From: Lytechinus pictus
Taxonomy: Eukaryota; Echinodermata; Echinoidea; Temnopleuroida; Toxopneustidae
Reading direction: 5' to 3'
Length of the DNA stretch: 64,000 nt
Assembly (NCBI RefSeq): GCF_037042905.1
Contig: NW_026974141.1
Coordinates: 4,518,001 to 4,582,000 of the forward strand
Shown in pieces: positions 12,205 through 25,500 of this stretch. Every line of letters begins with the position of its first letter. Position 1 is the first letter of the stretch. Made by a program: the position numbers and the translations under genes. The notes beneath the pieces were generated by a model, which saw only the letters and a program-made list of their open reading frames with translations, was not told the origin of the DNA and did no database searches.

Positions 12205-12689
12205 ATGAGGAGAGCTTTTGTTAGAAGACAACACTTTTTAATAAGCTTTTTGTTTTTGAGTAAGTGGATACTGTAAGAATTCTAACCCAATACGTATCTC
12301 ATGTTTAAAAAATTTAAAGAACAAATAGGTCAAACTTTTGTGTTGATGTCCTTTTTTAAAAAGCCATTATTTTATATTGTGTATACTGTATATAAAACGG
12401 TTTTTGACACGGGTTAAGGCTCCGTTGTTTCGTTTTCTCCAGTGAAACCCTTAAATATGGCGATGACGGAAAGGTCATTTTGTATGTTTTCACAAGTAAA
12501 TGAATTCGTAAGCAACACATAAGATAACGTATTCTTTTCCGGGGGTGGGCGAACAACCACCTGTGGGCCTGTGGTACGCCAGCGTTTAGATTATATTTCA
12601 TTTTTTCTTCCTCAGTAATTTTTTCTTCCTCAGTTTCGATGATAGGAATGCCATTAAATATAGGATATGCTTGGTACCGACACACTTAA

Positions 12690-12723
<34 letters not shown>

Positions 12724-13370
12724 GTTCCCTGGAATATGGAGTGCCAGTTAACCATAGATTATATCAACTCACCAGGGATAAAGAGCATTGTCAACTTGCC
12801 AGTGATAAAGTGCATTGCTTCAAATAGAGCCATTTCTATTTGCAAAGTACCAGGTATGCGAACAAAGCCCGGGCCACGCCAATTATGAAGATTGTCATTA
12901 AAAAAAAAAATCACTGATTGAAGATTGTCATAAAAAAAATACACTGATTCGATCGGCCTCAGGCTGTGGGATGGTGTCGGGTGATGAGAGGGTGAAATAA
13001 GGCTGCCGAATTGAATTTAACCTCTGACGATGAAATTGACGGAATCCCCATTCTTTTCTATTTTCCTCTCACTCTTTTTGCCCCTGTCTTCTTTCCCTCT
13101 ATATCAACTGCGCGTTTCACACTGTTTCTCATCTACCTGGCCAAGGAGGGTGATCTATTGTTGCGGTGGATGATATGACATGACAGTGCGCAGCTCCTCC
13201 GGTAAGAATAGAATAATCCTCCGTGGACAGGGCCCTGCTGTTTATCACCAATTTCTCAATTATAGATTGTCTATCTGCTCCTTGTCTCAACGGAGGAACG
13301 TGCATGGAAACACTGGAAGGTTTTAACTGCTTCTGTCCTGCCGGGTTTCAAGGACCAAGATGTGCAGTTG
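12205..13370 (+). pseudogene. Decayed lectin-family gene copy: exons 1-3 only
   Basis: Exon 1 (12205-12259, 55 nt) is intact: a basic start M-R-R, then a hydrophobic run, then GTAAGT. Exon 2 (about 12634-12853) follows a good acceptor (TTTTCTTCCTCAG) but is broken. In the family's phase it meets TAA at 12687-12689, it has lost the first conserved cysteine, it contains a (GA)n run (12692-12721), and it has a ~27-bp duplication around 12768-12820. Exon 3 (13266-13370, 105 nt) is an intact EGF-like exon with six cysteines and phase-1 ends. No lectin exons are found before the next copy at 19.5 kb; the space is filled with MITEs. I infer a dead gene with lost CTLD. Confidence 0.7.
13266..13370 (+). 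CDS. EGF-like exon (exon 3) of the 12-kb copy
   Basis: This 35-codon exon is bounded by TTATAG and GTATGT and is phase 1 at both ends. Six cysteines have EGF spacing (C-x4-C-x5-C-x8-C-x1-C-x8-C), and N-G-G-T-C-M is followed by E-G-F-N-C. It is intact even though the rest of its gene is decayed. Confidence 0.75.
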
Positions 13371-13499
13371 GTATGTATATTAGGTCGTGTCTGAAATGAA
13401 GATAGTACAAGTGTGACAGTATTAAGAAAATTAAGCTCCTTTTACATCTAGAAGAAGCGCCATAATTCATTGCCGTGTTTATATTAAAAGTTCAAAATA

Positions 13500-14085
13500 C
13501 CCAAGTGTCAAAATAAGTGTCGTATTTCATATAAAATAGAGTAAAATTCACTAAGAAAAATGCTAAAAATTCCCGAAAGTCTGATAACAAATAACAAAGT
13601 TATTGAATTTTAAAATTCAGCAATATTGTTTGAAAACAAATATGAAATCATCATGATTATTCATTAGGTGGGCTGATGATGCGACATCCCCACGTTTTTA
13701 TGTTATTGCATTAAATCAAAATTACTCATTTTTAATGCCCTGTATCCCTTATAATAAAATAAGTTGCAGCAATGAATATCTGATGCATTAAATCACTTGC
13801 CAATCCATTTTGTGTTAGTTCTTGGAGGAAAAAAAATTAAAGAACATGATTTAATGGAATAAAATACAAATGAACAAGTGGGGATATGACATCATCAGTT
13901 TGCTGATTGAATATTCATGAAGACATGCATAGAATTGTTTCACTGAAATAATGCAAATTTTTAAAATGTCATACCTTTCTTATTCCTTGTCCGATTTTGT
14001 TCAAATTTTCAGTGTTTTGTTTGTCTAATTTTTCTTTATCTGTTCAAACTAAATTGTATTTTTCTTTTCTGCCTGGAGTACTCTT
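13500..14085. mobile_element. Diverged copy of the TTAA-type palindromic MITE
   Basis: It shares TAACAAAGTTATTGAATTTTAAAATTCAGCAATATT and AACAAGTGGGGATATGACATCATCA-type words with the better preserved element that starts at 14090, and lies head to tail with it. Its ends are too eroded to place exactly. Confidence 0.55.
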
Positions 14086-14089
14086 TTAA

Positions 14090-14628
14090 AGGGATGGTCC
14101 GGGCTGAAAATATTTATATCGTAATACATAGAGTAGATGTCACTGAGCAAAATGCCGAAAATTTCAGCGAAATCGGATAACAAATAATAAAATTATTGAA
14201 GTTTAAAGTTTAGCAATATTTTGTGAAAACAATCATCCGTTTTGTTATGTAATAACATAACATCATATTGTTTTCATTATTTCATACATGTGTAAATGAT
14301 GTAACTCCATTATGATGAAATAAGTTGCAGCAATAAATATCTAATGCACTAAATCAGTTGTCAATCCTATTTTTCTAGTTCTTGGAGGAAAAAATTGAAT
14401 AAACCTAATTTCATATAATAAAATACAAAAGAACAAGTGGAGATGTGACATCATCAGCCCACCTATAAATGAATATTCATGACGACCGTTTTCACAAAAT
14501 ATTGCTAAACTTTAAAATTCAATAACTTTGTTATTTTTTATCCGATTTTGATGAAATTTTCGGCATTTTGCTCAGTGAATTCTACTCTGTTCATTAAGAT
14601 ATAAATACGTTCAGCTCAGACCATCCCT
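14090..14628. mobile_element. TTAA-flanked palindromic MITE (~540 bp)
   Basis: The left end AGGGATGGTCCGGGCTGA is answered by TCAGCTCAGACCATCCCT at the right. Flanks are TTAA (14086-14089) and TTAG (14629-14632). The inner arms also pair (GCAATATTTTGTGAAAAC against GTTTTCACAAAATATTGC). A TTAA target is typical of Kolobok and piggyBac superfamilies; which one applies is not decided here. Confidence 0.75.
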
Positions 14629-14876
14629 TTAGCAGCAAGGAGCCCCACTCATTTTCGGTAATGCAAATACATTACGGAAGCACTAATCTTTGTCTTTATT
14701 TTGTTATAAAAAAAATCATGAATATGTTATTGCTGAAAATGGTTTCTTGTCCTTGATTTTGTCTTTCGTTTCTTATACATGCATTTTCAAATTTGGTTCA
14801 TACAGGATCCCAAAGTAAAACAATATTGTTAAAACCAACTGGACTAAAAGGAAATAATAAACCAGATATTTACACA

Positions 14877-15181
14877 ATGAATAATAATAATAATAATAAT
14901 AATAGCGGCATATTTACCCAGGGTAGCCACTTCAGTTCTGAAAACTGTTCTCCCAGCGGGCCCTGCTATTATTACCCCGGCTTTAGCACGGCTACCTTTA
15001 TCGGGCGCTCGAGCATTCGAGGATTTTTTTCCTACCGGGTACCCATTCACCTCACCTGGGTCGAGTGCAGCACAATGTGGATAAATTTCTTGCTGAAGGA
15101 AATTACGCCATGGCTGGGATTCGAACCCACGACCCTCTGTTTCAAAGTCCGGAGACTAATCCACTGGGCCACAACGCTCCA
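14877..15181 (-). mobile_element. tRNA-derived SINE
   Basis: The - strand head ends near 15181 with a B box (GGGTTCGAATCCCAGCC). Then come the shared body (ACCCAGGTGAGGTGAATGGG) and a long (TTA)n tail at 14880-14903. Plus-strand open frames here cross the SINE and are artefacts. Confidence 0.85.
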
Positions 15182-15189
15182 CGCTCCAT

Positions 15190-15849
15190 GAATCATATGC
15201 GACCTACCACCCCAAAACCACCAATAAGTCGCCAGGTATTCGGTTCTCTGTAAACAGCCAAAATAGTAAATTGGTCTTCAAAAACCAAACATAATTTTTA
15301 ATATTTAATAATTTTTCTGAAAGAGCAGTTCGTCTTCTTCATACCGTGAAAATTTTAAGCCATGAAGTTGAATAAAAGAAAAGATACAAGAGTTTCTTGG
15401 ACACTACTTTTTCGGACTGCTTGGAAGTGTCACTGCTCAGATTACACAGTATGCACATCTCATGCTTGAGTGAACCCAAACTTCAAACTTGTTTTCTCCT
15501 TATTTTTTAAGCTCTTGCTGTATTTCCTCTGCATTCAAACAAGTACTTGTAATGGTCATTGTTGGTCAATTTTAACATATTATATATCATTTTAGAGTTA
15601 AGCTATGCTTTCAAGACAATATTCAATATTCATTTTGGTCGACTTATTGTTGGTTTTTGGGTGGCAGGTCACATACACGTATGCATTATACAATTTATGA
15701 CATGTAAACGTGTGAATTTTTATTGATCTTCTGATACATGATTTGAGAGATTTTAATTTTCATCAGGTACATTTCATCAGAAGCTCCATGATTTCATTAA
15801 CTTGTCATGAATATTTTCTAATAAAGAACCCCCCCCCCCAAAAGAAATT
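15190..15849. other. Non-genic stretch
   Basis: No gene is seen. The word TAGAGTTAAGCTATG at ~15595 is repeated at ~17037, which suggests an old duplicated repeat. A C-run lies at 15831-15839. Confidence 0.4.
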
Positions 15850-16284
15850 GGCCCGAATTCACAAAGGTGGTTTTGAAAACCCACGGTTGAGATCCAAGGT
15901 TTATGCAGATTTCCTGTATAAATTACGCTTAATTAAGCGCGTATCGAGCGCGTGTATAAAACATGTCCAATGCTGATGCGCGCATTCGTCACAGTGCGCC
16001 AAATTGACGCCTGTTACCATGGTTAGATACGCTATTTTATTCATGAGTCCACTGTTTTTATTCATGAGTCCACTCTTCAAACAGTGGACTCATGAATAAA
16101 ATAGCGTATCTAACCATGGTAACAGGCGTCAATTTGGCGCACTGTGACGAATGCGCGCATCAGCATTGGAAATGTTTTATACACGCGCCCGATACGCGCT
16201 AAATTAAGCGTAATTTATACAGGAAATCTGCATAAACCATGGACTCAACCTGGGTTTTCAAAACCACCTTTGTGAATTCGGGCC
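15850..16284. mobile_element. 435-bp near-perfect hairpin element
   Basis: GGCCCGAATTCACAAAGGTG at the left and its complement CACCTTTGTGAATTCGGGCC at the right bound two ~200-bp arms with only scattered mismatches. The arms include GACGCCTGTTACCATGGTTA and GCGCGCATTCGTCACAGTGC. The loop is a short duplicated GAGTCCACT stretch (~16046-16075). There are no open frames. It is a foldback MITE; the target duplication is unclear (ATT/ATA). Confidence 0.85.
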
Positions 16285-16687
16285 ATATTGTCTGAAAACA
16301 GTCTCCTGATACCTGTGAAGAACTCTTTCGAGGGAAAAGAAGGTTGCTACTCATTTATAACTTTAAAATCAAGCTTAATCTGAGCTCTCATCAAAATATT
16401 TAAATTTTGACATACGAGGAGGAGGGGGGGGGGGGGATTTAACCTCCCCTTTGGGCTGCCAAGTAAAAACCTCAAATTACCTTCATTTTATTGTGAATCC
16501 CCTTTTTTGCTTGTCAAATTTCTCTGTACTAAAATGTCCTTCATTTTGTAGTGAAAACCTTTTTTTGGTTGCTTGTCAAACTTCTCGGTTAAACCCCATC
16601 TTTGGAAAAAAAAGCTAGATCGGCCCCCCCCCTATTTGATATATACCACGCATTACGCTCATCTGACTATGAAGAACACTGTATCTG

Positions 16688-17010
16688 CACTGTTAGAAAA
16701 AAACCTTAGAAAAAAAGAAGGAAAAAAAAAGATTTTTCAGAAAGAAATAACCAAATCATTCTGTAAATCTTTATAACAGGAACGATTTTCTACATTTTTT
16801 AAAAACAATTTTACAGAACAGATCTGTTAAAAAAATGGAAAACAATTTTATTACAATAAATGTGCAAGGTTACATACACCAAATACCAATTTTCTGTAAT
16901 TTTACACAAATGCATGTATAAGATTACATAGTGCAGTAAGATTACAGGTGTTCTCGAAACTCTGCTGCAGGAAATTTTTGGGTTTTTTAAGTAAAAATTG
17001 TCTAACAGTG
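16688..17010. mobile_element. MITE with CACTGTTAGA ends
   Basis: CACTGTTAGA at 16688 is answered by TCTAACAGTG ending at 17010. The interior is A/T-rich with weak self-complementarity. There is no coding frame and the target duplication is not clear. Confidence 0.45.
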
Positions 17011-17455
17011 TGAAGGAAGAAATCTGTGGCATTTTAGAGTTAAGCTATGTTTACAAGACAGATAACTTCATAACACAACACAGATCATGAAGCAGAGACG
17101 TAATAGATATTAATACGTTGTATTTATGTTTTTAACGAGGGTTGTAAAGCGCCTTACAATGATGTTAATACAAAAAAATTCATACCAAGATTATAAAAAC
17201 TTTTGACTTCAGTTGACTCAAGCAAAGTAACACACAGATAATCTTAGAACAACAAATACTTAAAGTTGAATTAAGAAGGGGATGAGTTTCCATAAATATG
17301 GGTTCCACACACAATATATAGTATATATCAGTTGTTCAAACAGATAGCATGTCACAGAAATCCTCTGCCTTTTCGATATTTTGCTTTGAAAGTCTATGTA
17401 ATTAGCCACCTGTCAGAGCCCGAGAGACGAGTGTACAGAAAAATCACTCTCAGTG

Positions 17456-18701
17456 TGACGTCACCGGGGGGAATTTAGTATAAGAGGTGTCCGGATGTAA
17501 TACAGAAATGCTATGCAGAGAGAGAAAGATGATTTTACAATTTTTTTTTCAAAGCAACTCAAATCAAACAAATAGGAATCATATGTACAAATCTTTACTT
17601 TCCCTGTATAAAAAACAGTATGAATAACTATCACGAACTCTTAATTCATGATGTAAGATTGCAAACAGTGAGTTATTGAATGACATTTTCACTATTTCTC
17701 ATTTATGTTATCACGATGTTCCATCAAGTGAGTAGCTGGAAAGTAATTCCGGTGGCTAGCTCAGCTCTGCGCGCGCTGCACGCCTATACAATACACACAA
17801 CACCCAGGCATTGAGTGTACTGTAGTGGTCTGGTACCGGTATGTCGACCCGCAGTTCATGACCATGCAGCGATCCCCTGGCGTCTTTTTCTTTTTTCCTT
17901 TTGTCTTTGACTCCATTTTTATATCCTCTGGATCATTTCCACTCATAGCTCATTCCACAGAACAATCTTGAATCAAACGTACTATTCTTCTCGGCCTTCC
18001 GAGTTGTTTTCTATATTTAATTACGCTAGAGGTCATCCTCACTCATACAAACGCAATTCGCAAGTGAGTTGAAGACAGCAAGAAAGGTATGCAGTACGGT
18101 AGCTCGACAGCTAGCTGAGCCGGAGCGGGCGGCCGGTCGGCACAAAGCAATTCCGCAACCAACTGTGTTTTTTGCAAGAGCCGCGTCACACGCGGATAAA
18201 TATGTCATAATAATACGTCTGCTACGTTATCGACTGGTGAGAAGATCTCGATCAAATTTCATATTATTCGCCTTGAAATTATTCCTTTAGGGTCTATATG
18301 GTATAATTCTGAGGGAATTTACATATTTGGAAAAATAGTACGGCCATAAATATACTTTTAATCATTTCCTCTTTGCAAGTTCTCCGGCTCGCAGATACAA
18401 CTTCAACTACAGTTTATTCCATTATGACTTGTTTCGCCACGGACACAGTCCCGAACGAAAACAAGGCATTAAAATCGTCTAAAATCGCTACAAAGAAGAA
18501 CAATTTTAACAATGTAGGGATATATTATTGACTATATGTCTTTAAATTATTATTACTTCCTTTCAGTATTGTTCACATAAAATCAATTGAGATAAAATGA
18601 AGTTTTGACACAAAAGTAAATATGAAGGCGTACGTGCATAGTACACAAAACGGCACTGCCTTGTTTACTACACCGGGACCGAATACCCCCCGGTGACGTC
18701 A
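17456..18701. repeat. 1.25-kb segment flanked by inverted TGACGTCACCGGGGGG
   Basis: TGACGTCACCGGGGGGAAT at 17456 is matched in inverse by ATACCCCCCGGTGACGTCA ending at 18701. The interior includes a GC-richer patch (17750-17890 and 18080-18190) in an AT-rich setting. Each end contains a full CRE-type palindrome, TGACGTCA. This could be the termini of a DNA transposon or two regulatory sites. No gene is identified inside. Confidence 0.45.
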
Positions 18702-19523
18702 CAGTCAATGATCACCCCTCTCGGTAGGCATTGCAGGAGCGAACTCAGGGAAAATTGGTAGGGATAAATCGTTCAAATTCACTATTTTAAAAAAGAAAAT
18801 GGGGGGGGGGGGGGGGTCGAATCACCTCTTAGTGTTTGGGGGGTTGTAAGGTTGATATTAATGTAAATATATCAATATTTGGAATCGTCTTCTTCAGCCG
18901 TCCGTCCATAAACTCGCTTTACTCGCCAATAAAACGTGTTTATAGATCGAAAAACAGGTTTATTACTCGAAAAACTCGGTTTCTTGCCGATGAATTATCA
19001 ATAGAGGAAACCACCTGAGATGAAAGCTCGCTCTGTTTATTTTTCGCATTAACGATTGAATGATCGGTGCCAACAGATGCAGCGAGTCATTAGTCCGTTA
19101 CCAATATTTTCGCCATTCAATCTCAAACTAACTGAGCACTGAGATCCACTCAGGATTTGTCGGCAGCTAATTAACCATTGTATAACCAGGGACAACTCGA
19201 CCATAGTATAGTTCTTTGTCTGATACAAATATCAAATCAGCTAAAGTTATCAAATATTTGTAAGTCTAGAAGCGGTATCAATTAGCTGACTCGGTCCGTA
19301 CATATTTGTATAAAACATTAATTTTCAGCATTCACGTCATGTTGTTGTGGCATACAATCGCAATTGAAACCGCCCCAATATCACCTAATACAGCTCATAT
19401 CTTCCGAGAGAGCATGCCATAAACGTTGTGTAAATAAGAGCGCATCACAAATGACGTGTAAATAAATACAATAAAATACAGATTTATATCGTTTGTTTTC
19501 AGTAGCCGGACTCGTCGAAGAAA

Positions 19524-19578
19524 ATGAGAAGATTCGATGTTAGAAGACAACAAAGTATAATACGAATTTTGCTTTTGA
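19524..19578 (+). CDS. Exon 1, signal peptide (19-kb gene)
   Basis: The 55-nt exon starts at an ATG after CGTCGAAGAAA and ends TTTTGA before GTAAGTATT. It encodes a basic stretch (M-R-R-F-D-V-R-R) followed by I-I-R-I-L-L-L. Its length equals exon 1 of the 12-kb and 43-kb copies. The TATA-bearing block seen in those copies is not found here; homology starts only at ~19447. Confidence 0.6.
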
Positions 19579-22500
19579 GTAAGTATTTTCGTACACTAGG
19601 GTCATTTAAATCATATTATATTCCTAAACTGATGTGTCATTTAATCACATTTTTGTGTCATCTGAGTTTTGTTTTACTCCCTAAAGTCACACTTTAATTT
19701 GTTGCCTACCGTTGCCTTGAAATTAGAAACATCCTTATTCTACGGATAATAGACTGGTGAACTTTTTTGTTGATACTCCTCATTTTTCATCATTGAAGTG
19801 TTTGCTTCTCCGGATGTGATGTATGATTTGTCCATGGGCGTCAGATGACGGGGGAGTGGGGGGACAGGGCGACAAGTCCCCCCAATAGATTTAAGGGTGG
19901 GGGACACATTAGGTCATGTCCCCAAAAATATTACGAAGTCTCGTATTTCAGTCAGTTAATTTACGAACAAAAATATCTGTCTAATAATTTCCCTGTTTGG
20001 GAAATTTCAGACAATGCTTAAAACGACATTTTTAATTCTGAGTAGTGAAATTCATGCGCTCACTTCGCGCTCACATCCATCCATATTTTTTTTACTGTTC
20101 GAAATAGAAATCTGAGAATAGAAATAATCCGAAAATTCACTTCGCCAAATTGATCGGGGGCCCGGCAGCCACTATGCAACACAGATCGACGAGGCTCTCT
20201 AACTTTCAAGTTGAACTACAAACAGCGTAGCAGCAACTCCCATATTTTAACGTCTCTTGGTCAGACGCGGCCGGGATGTCAATTCCCGACCTCCCGGTTT
20301 TGAGACGAATACTCAACCAACTGAGCCAACACACCGGTGTGAGATATGTACCCCCTTGATGAAGTCCTAGTAACAGTCATAAAAAAAATATTCGTTTTGC
20401 ATGTCTCTATATAAAAACGTTTTAGCTCGTGCATCGCCACCTCATAAAATATTTCATGAATACAAATTAGTGCCTAAAATTCCCAGTTCTTACATAATAA
20501 CAAAAAAAGTGCTTATACGTTAGTCACATTTTTCACTATTTTCTCCTGGAAAATTCTAAATTTTCAACCCACGCACGCTGCATAAAGTCCCCCAACTAAA
20601 TGGTAATATCCTGCTTTACCAGAAAACCTTTCGGATTGAACCAATGGCACATTTGATGTTTTTCCTCTTTACTATTTTTTTGACTCACCGATCAACATGA
20701 GTGGTGGTGTACCATGCCCCTTTAGGAATACCAGTGCTTATAGCTTACCTCCATTTCACTTGTGAATATCGTGTGTATTTTCTCTTCAGTTTTAAGGTTA
20801 GGTAGGCCAATAAAGATAAGATGTGGCACCAACAAACTTCAAACAGGAGACATCGTTGCTCTGGAACCAAAGCTGATTAGCATGGATGATATAAACTGGC
20901 CAAGGTTAACGAGCATTGCTTCAAATAGACCCCTCTTAACCTGCAGATGCCCAGGTAAGCTGCTGAAGCCATGGCCAATGAATATTTTGATTGCGGGAAG
21001 GGGTGGGGGGGGGGGGGGGTCAGGGACTAAAAGGCTAACTTTGTGGGATGGTGTCGGGTGTTGGTGAACTGTGAAATTAGGATGCTGAATTGAATATTTC
21101 AACAGATGATAACGATGACAGAACTCTACTTATCTTTTGGTCCATACCCGCTCTATCTGTCTCTCTGCCCCCCTTTCGACCCCCCTCTCATAAAAACTCT
21201 CTTCCTTCTCCTTCTCAACTTTCGATGTCACACTTAATACTTCCGATCTTAGACTGTTTATCTACTCCGTGTCTTAACGGAGGAACATGCATGGATACAC
21301 TGGAAGGTTTTAACTGCTCTTGTCCAGTCAGGTTTCAGGGACCAACATGTGCAGTTGGTACGTATAAATTTTTACAAAAGAATGAAAAATGTAATTTTAG
21401 TCGATAGTGATGAAGAGAGAATAAATGAGGGAATAGTAATAAAGTGCAATAATGATGGTGAAATTTCTCTCAGAATCGCCCGGGATTTCGTAAAATATTA
21501 AGAGGTAACCTATACCGTTCATATCCATTTAAATGTATAACCATAAACATTAATTAATAATAATAATAATAGCTGTATTTATAAAGCGCCTTTTGTCCGA
21601 GGATACAAAGTGCTGCTATTATTACCACGGCTTTAGCTCGAGCTACCATCACCGGCGCTCAGTGCATGCAAGGATTTAATCATGCCGGGTACCCATTCAT
21701 CTTACCTGGGTCGAGTGCAGCACAGTGCGGATAAATTTCTTGCTGAAGGAAAACACGCCATGGTTAGGATTCGAACCCACGACCCTCTGTTTGAAAGGCG
21801 AGAGTCAGAACCACTAGACCACGACGCACCCGCAATCATTAATTTTGATAAATGGATAGTTGAATCGTAGGGCATAGGTCATCACTATTGAACAGTTGAT
21901 ATTATTTTTTTAGGAGATTTCAAGGATCTTGGAATCTGATCCTCACTTCTTGAGGAAGCAGACACGACAAAATCAATGACCTCACCATCTGATCATCTCT
22001 TTAGCAGGATGTTAGAGCTGCAAATTCCCGGGAATTTTCGCGGTGGACAATTTCCAATGGAATAAGCGGGAATTATGCGGGAATTTTCCAAAAGTAACAA
22101 TTTTCTAATAAATACAAGCCTAAATGAACAAGAAACAGTACCTAGTCGGATATTTCGTCATTGTGCTTTGTCAGCAAGGTTCAAGCCAGATGCTGAAACT
22201 GTAGCTTTTCTAAAGAAATGAAATTATAGGCAAGTTTGTCCTTTGTATTACTAATGGTTATTCATTTCAAGACCAGTCATTCACAACATACAGTAATGAG
22301 AGACAAGAGACAGTATTGGTCAGTTCACTCCTCTTTAAAGGTCAAGTCCACCCCCGAAAAATGTTGATTTGAATCAAGAGACAAAAATCAAACAAGCATA
22401 ATGCTAAAATTTGCTTATTTTTCAAAAAAAAGTTCTATTCACAACTCATTGACATGCAAATGAGAGTCGTTAATGTCCATCACTCACTATTTATTTTGTT

Positions 22501-25500
22501 TTTTATTGTTTGAATCATACGATATTTATTTTTTTACAAATTTGACATTAAGGACGAACTTAACTAAACCATAAAATGTTATAACAATGGTAATACCACA
22601 TGTTCCGGGAGGAATAATTTTTTTTTTCCTAGGACAATGAGGAGAAAATTAAAATATTTCATATTTCATATAACAAAATACAAAAGAAATAGTGAGTGAG
22701 TGATGTCATCAGTTCCCTCATTTGCATACCGACCAGGATGTGCATATAACTGTTTTGTGAAATTAAGCGAGACTTAAAAGTGTCATAACTTTCTTATTTT
22801 ACATTTCAGTGTTATGCTTGTTGGATTTTTATCTTTTTCTTCAAATCAACTTTTTGTTGGGGGTGGACTTGTCCTTTAAGTGGAGTTCTACAGGTTATTA
22901 TGCAATGGTAAATTGATTCCTAAATGTTAAGCCCTTGACATTGACAGAAACTAAGAAAATCATCAAGTGTCATGATAATATCATTTTTCATGTCCAATTG
23001 ATAGGAAGCTTGTATTATGCCCTATCCTTGTCAAGGATATGGACCTACATATCGATGTATGTGTAATGCATTTATGTGCAGTTTGACAAATATCTTGGCT
23101 CTGTTGTATTCTGGGCAATTTAAGGATAGGGCAACAGCCATGTGTATGTGGAAGGTATAATATTTGAGACTGTCAGTTGTAATTTTGTATTTAAAAACAA
23201 AGTTTTTCAGTTTGTGCCAAAAATTGAAAAATTTCCGAAAATCCCCCAAATTCCTGGTTGCTGAAGATTTTCGAAACATTATTATCTACCTAACCCAGCA
23301 CCACAAAACCCACGATAAGTCGCACTGTGTGATTTTCAATTGGAGCCAATTAAGCGTGTTTTGGTCAGAACGGTCAAATTTCAGACTTTGGTGTTTTCTG
23401 AAAGCGTATCATCTCCTCTATTTGCTGTAAAAAAAATGGATGTACCAATAAAACCTAAAGTGTAATTCTTGGGCGTTTTTATCAGACCTATTTTTTTTTA
23501 TAGTCAATTGTAATCATGTTTTTTTTTACGGAAACCTTAATATCCATCTCTCTTTGAACTCCTATGAATTTAAAACAGAATAACTTCTAACATTGATACT
23601 TGTTCAAACTAATGGACAGGATGTACGTACATGTAATTAGTGTGTGAACTTTGGGGGCAAGGTGATAATGGCTTCTATCGAAATTCTATAGATTTTTAAT
23701 CTTGTATTTGTCTACAATATATACAATAGTGGAAGAATAAGTGCTCTTCAATAGACTAGGATTTTTTAAATCTCCTCTTCTTAAAAGGAATGTTCCATGG
23801 CAGTGGTCATTCTCCTCTTGTGTGGGTTAGGATCAATCATTGTGCATGAGTTATGTATTATTATAAAGCTTAGAGTCTCCTTGAACCTTGAAGAAGTACT
23901 CTCCCAAAAAGCGTACACGCTGTCCTGGAGAGGGTTGTGCTGTTTCAGGTGCTGCCAGTGCTTCAGGTGATGTGGTGATCATGTGGTGGTATTCTTGGTG
24001 CACTATATACAGTGTGCTAGGTGCAGTGTGCGGGTGGTGCATGTGTGTCCCTCTTACAGCATCCTAAGGGGAGGGGGAGGCAACATTTGCTGAATGATAG
24101 GCAATGTTGCTCCCCGGAAGCCAGCTATAGAGGTCGAAGTTACAGCAGCGTTTGGGAGAGTATTCCAAATACGGATGGTTCTTGGGAACACACTGTACAT
24201 GTAGCAGTCTCCTCTTTCAGGAGGGTTATTTAACTAAAATTTTAATTTCTGGTGACTTTTTGTGAGTATTGTGGTGCCTGGTCAGCTATGTGCACACTTT
24301 TAAGTCTCCATAGGCAACTGCTACGGTCGAAATTAGATATCTATAATTGCGTCATCATGCTCTTGTGATATTGTTAGATGTGTATTAAACTTGGGTGGAA
24401 CAGTTGTAATTATGAGTTTTAAGGTTAGGTAGGCCATTAAAGATAAGATGTGGCACCAACACACTTCAAACAGGAGACATCGTACGTTGCTCTGGAACAA
24501 AAGATTATTACCCTGGATGATATAAACTGGCCAGGGATAAAGAGCATTGCTTCAGATAGATCCATCTTAATCTGCAGACGCCCAGGTATGCTGCTGAAGC
24601 CATGGCCAATAAACATTTTGATTGCGGGAAGGGGAGTGTGTGTGTGTGTGTGTGGGGGGGGGGGGTCGGGGACTAAAAGGCTAACTTTGTGGGGGTGTTG
24701 TCGGGTGTTGGTGAAGTGTGAAATTAGGAAGCTGCATTTAGTTTTTAAACTGATGATAACGATGACAGAGCTATACTGATTTGTTTGTCCATACCCGCTC
24801 TATCTTCCACTCTCGCCACTCTTTCAGTCCCCTCTCATACAAACTTTCTCCTTTTCCTTCTCAACTTTCGATGTCACACTTAAGCCCTCTCGCAAAATCT
24901 TCCGATCTTAGACTGTGTATCTACTCCGTGTCGTAACGGAAGATTGTGCACGGAAACACTGGAAGGTTCTAACTGCACTTGTCCAGCCAGGTCTCTGGGA
25001 CCATCATGTCCAGTTGGTACGTTTATAATTGACAAAAGAATGAAACATTCAATCTTAGTCGATAGTGATGAAGATAGTATAAATGAGGGAATATAAATAA
25101 AGTGCAATGATGATAGTGAAATTTCTCCCGGAATCGCCGGATTTCGTAATATATTAAGAAGTAACCTATACCGTTCATATCCATTTAAATGTGTGACCAT
25201 ACACATTATTTATGATAAATGAAGAGTCGAATCGTAGGGCATATGTCCTCACTATAGAACTGTTGAGATCGTTTTGGAGATCTCAAGAATCTTGGAAGCT
25301 GATCCTCTTTTGGATGGAACAGTTTCAATTAGGAGACTCTTGCATTCATATCATATAAGAAAGGATAAATTGTAGTGAGAGTTTGGTAGAGGCAATGTAG
25401 AGTAGACTAACAAGGAGCTTTAAAAAAAGGTGGGGAAAATGGAACTCCATACTATCGAGTGCTGTTGCGCAGTATTGTAAATATCCAAGGTGTATCAATC

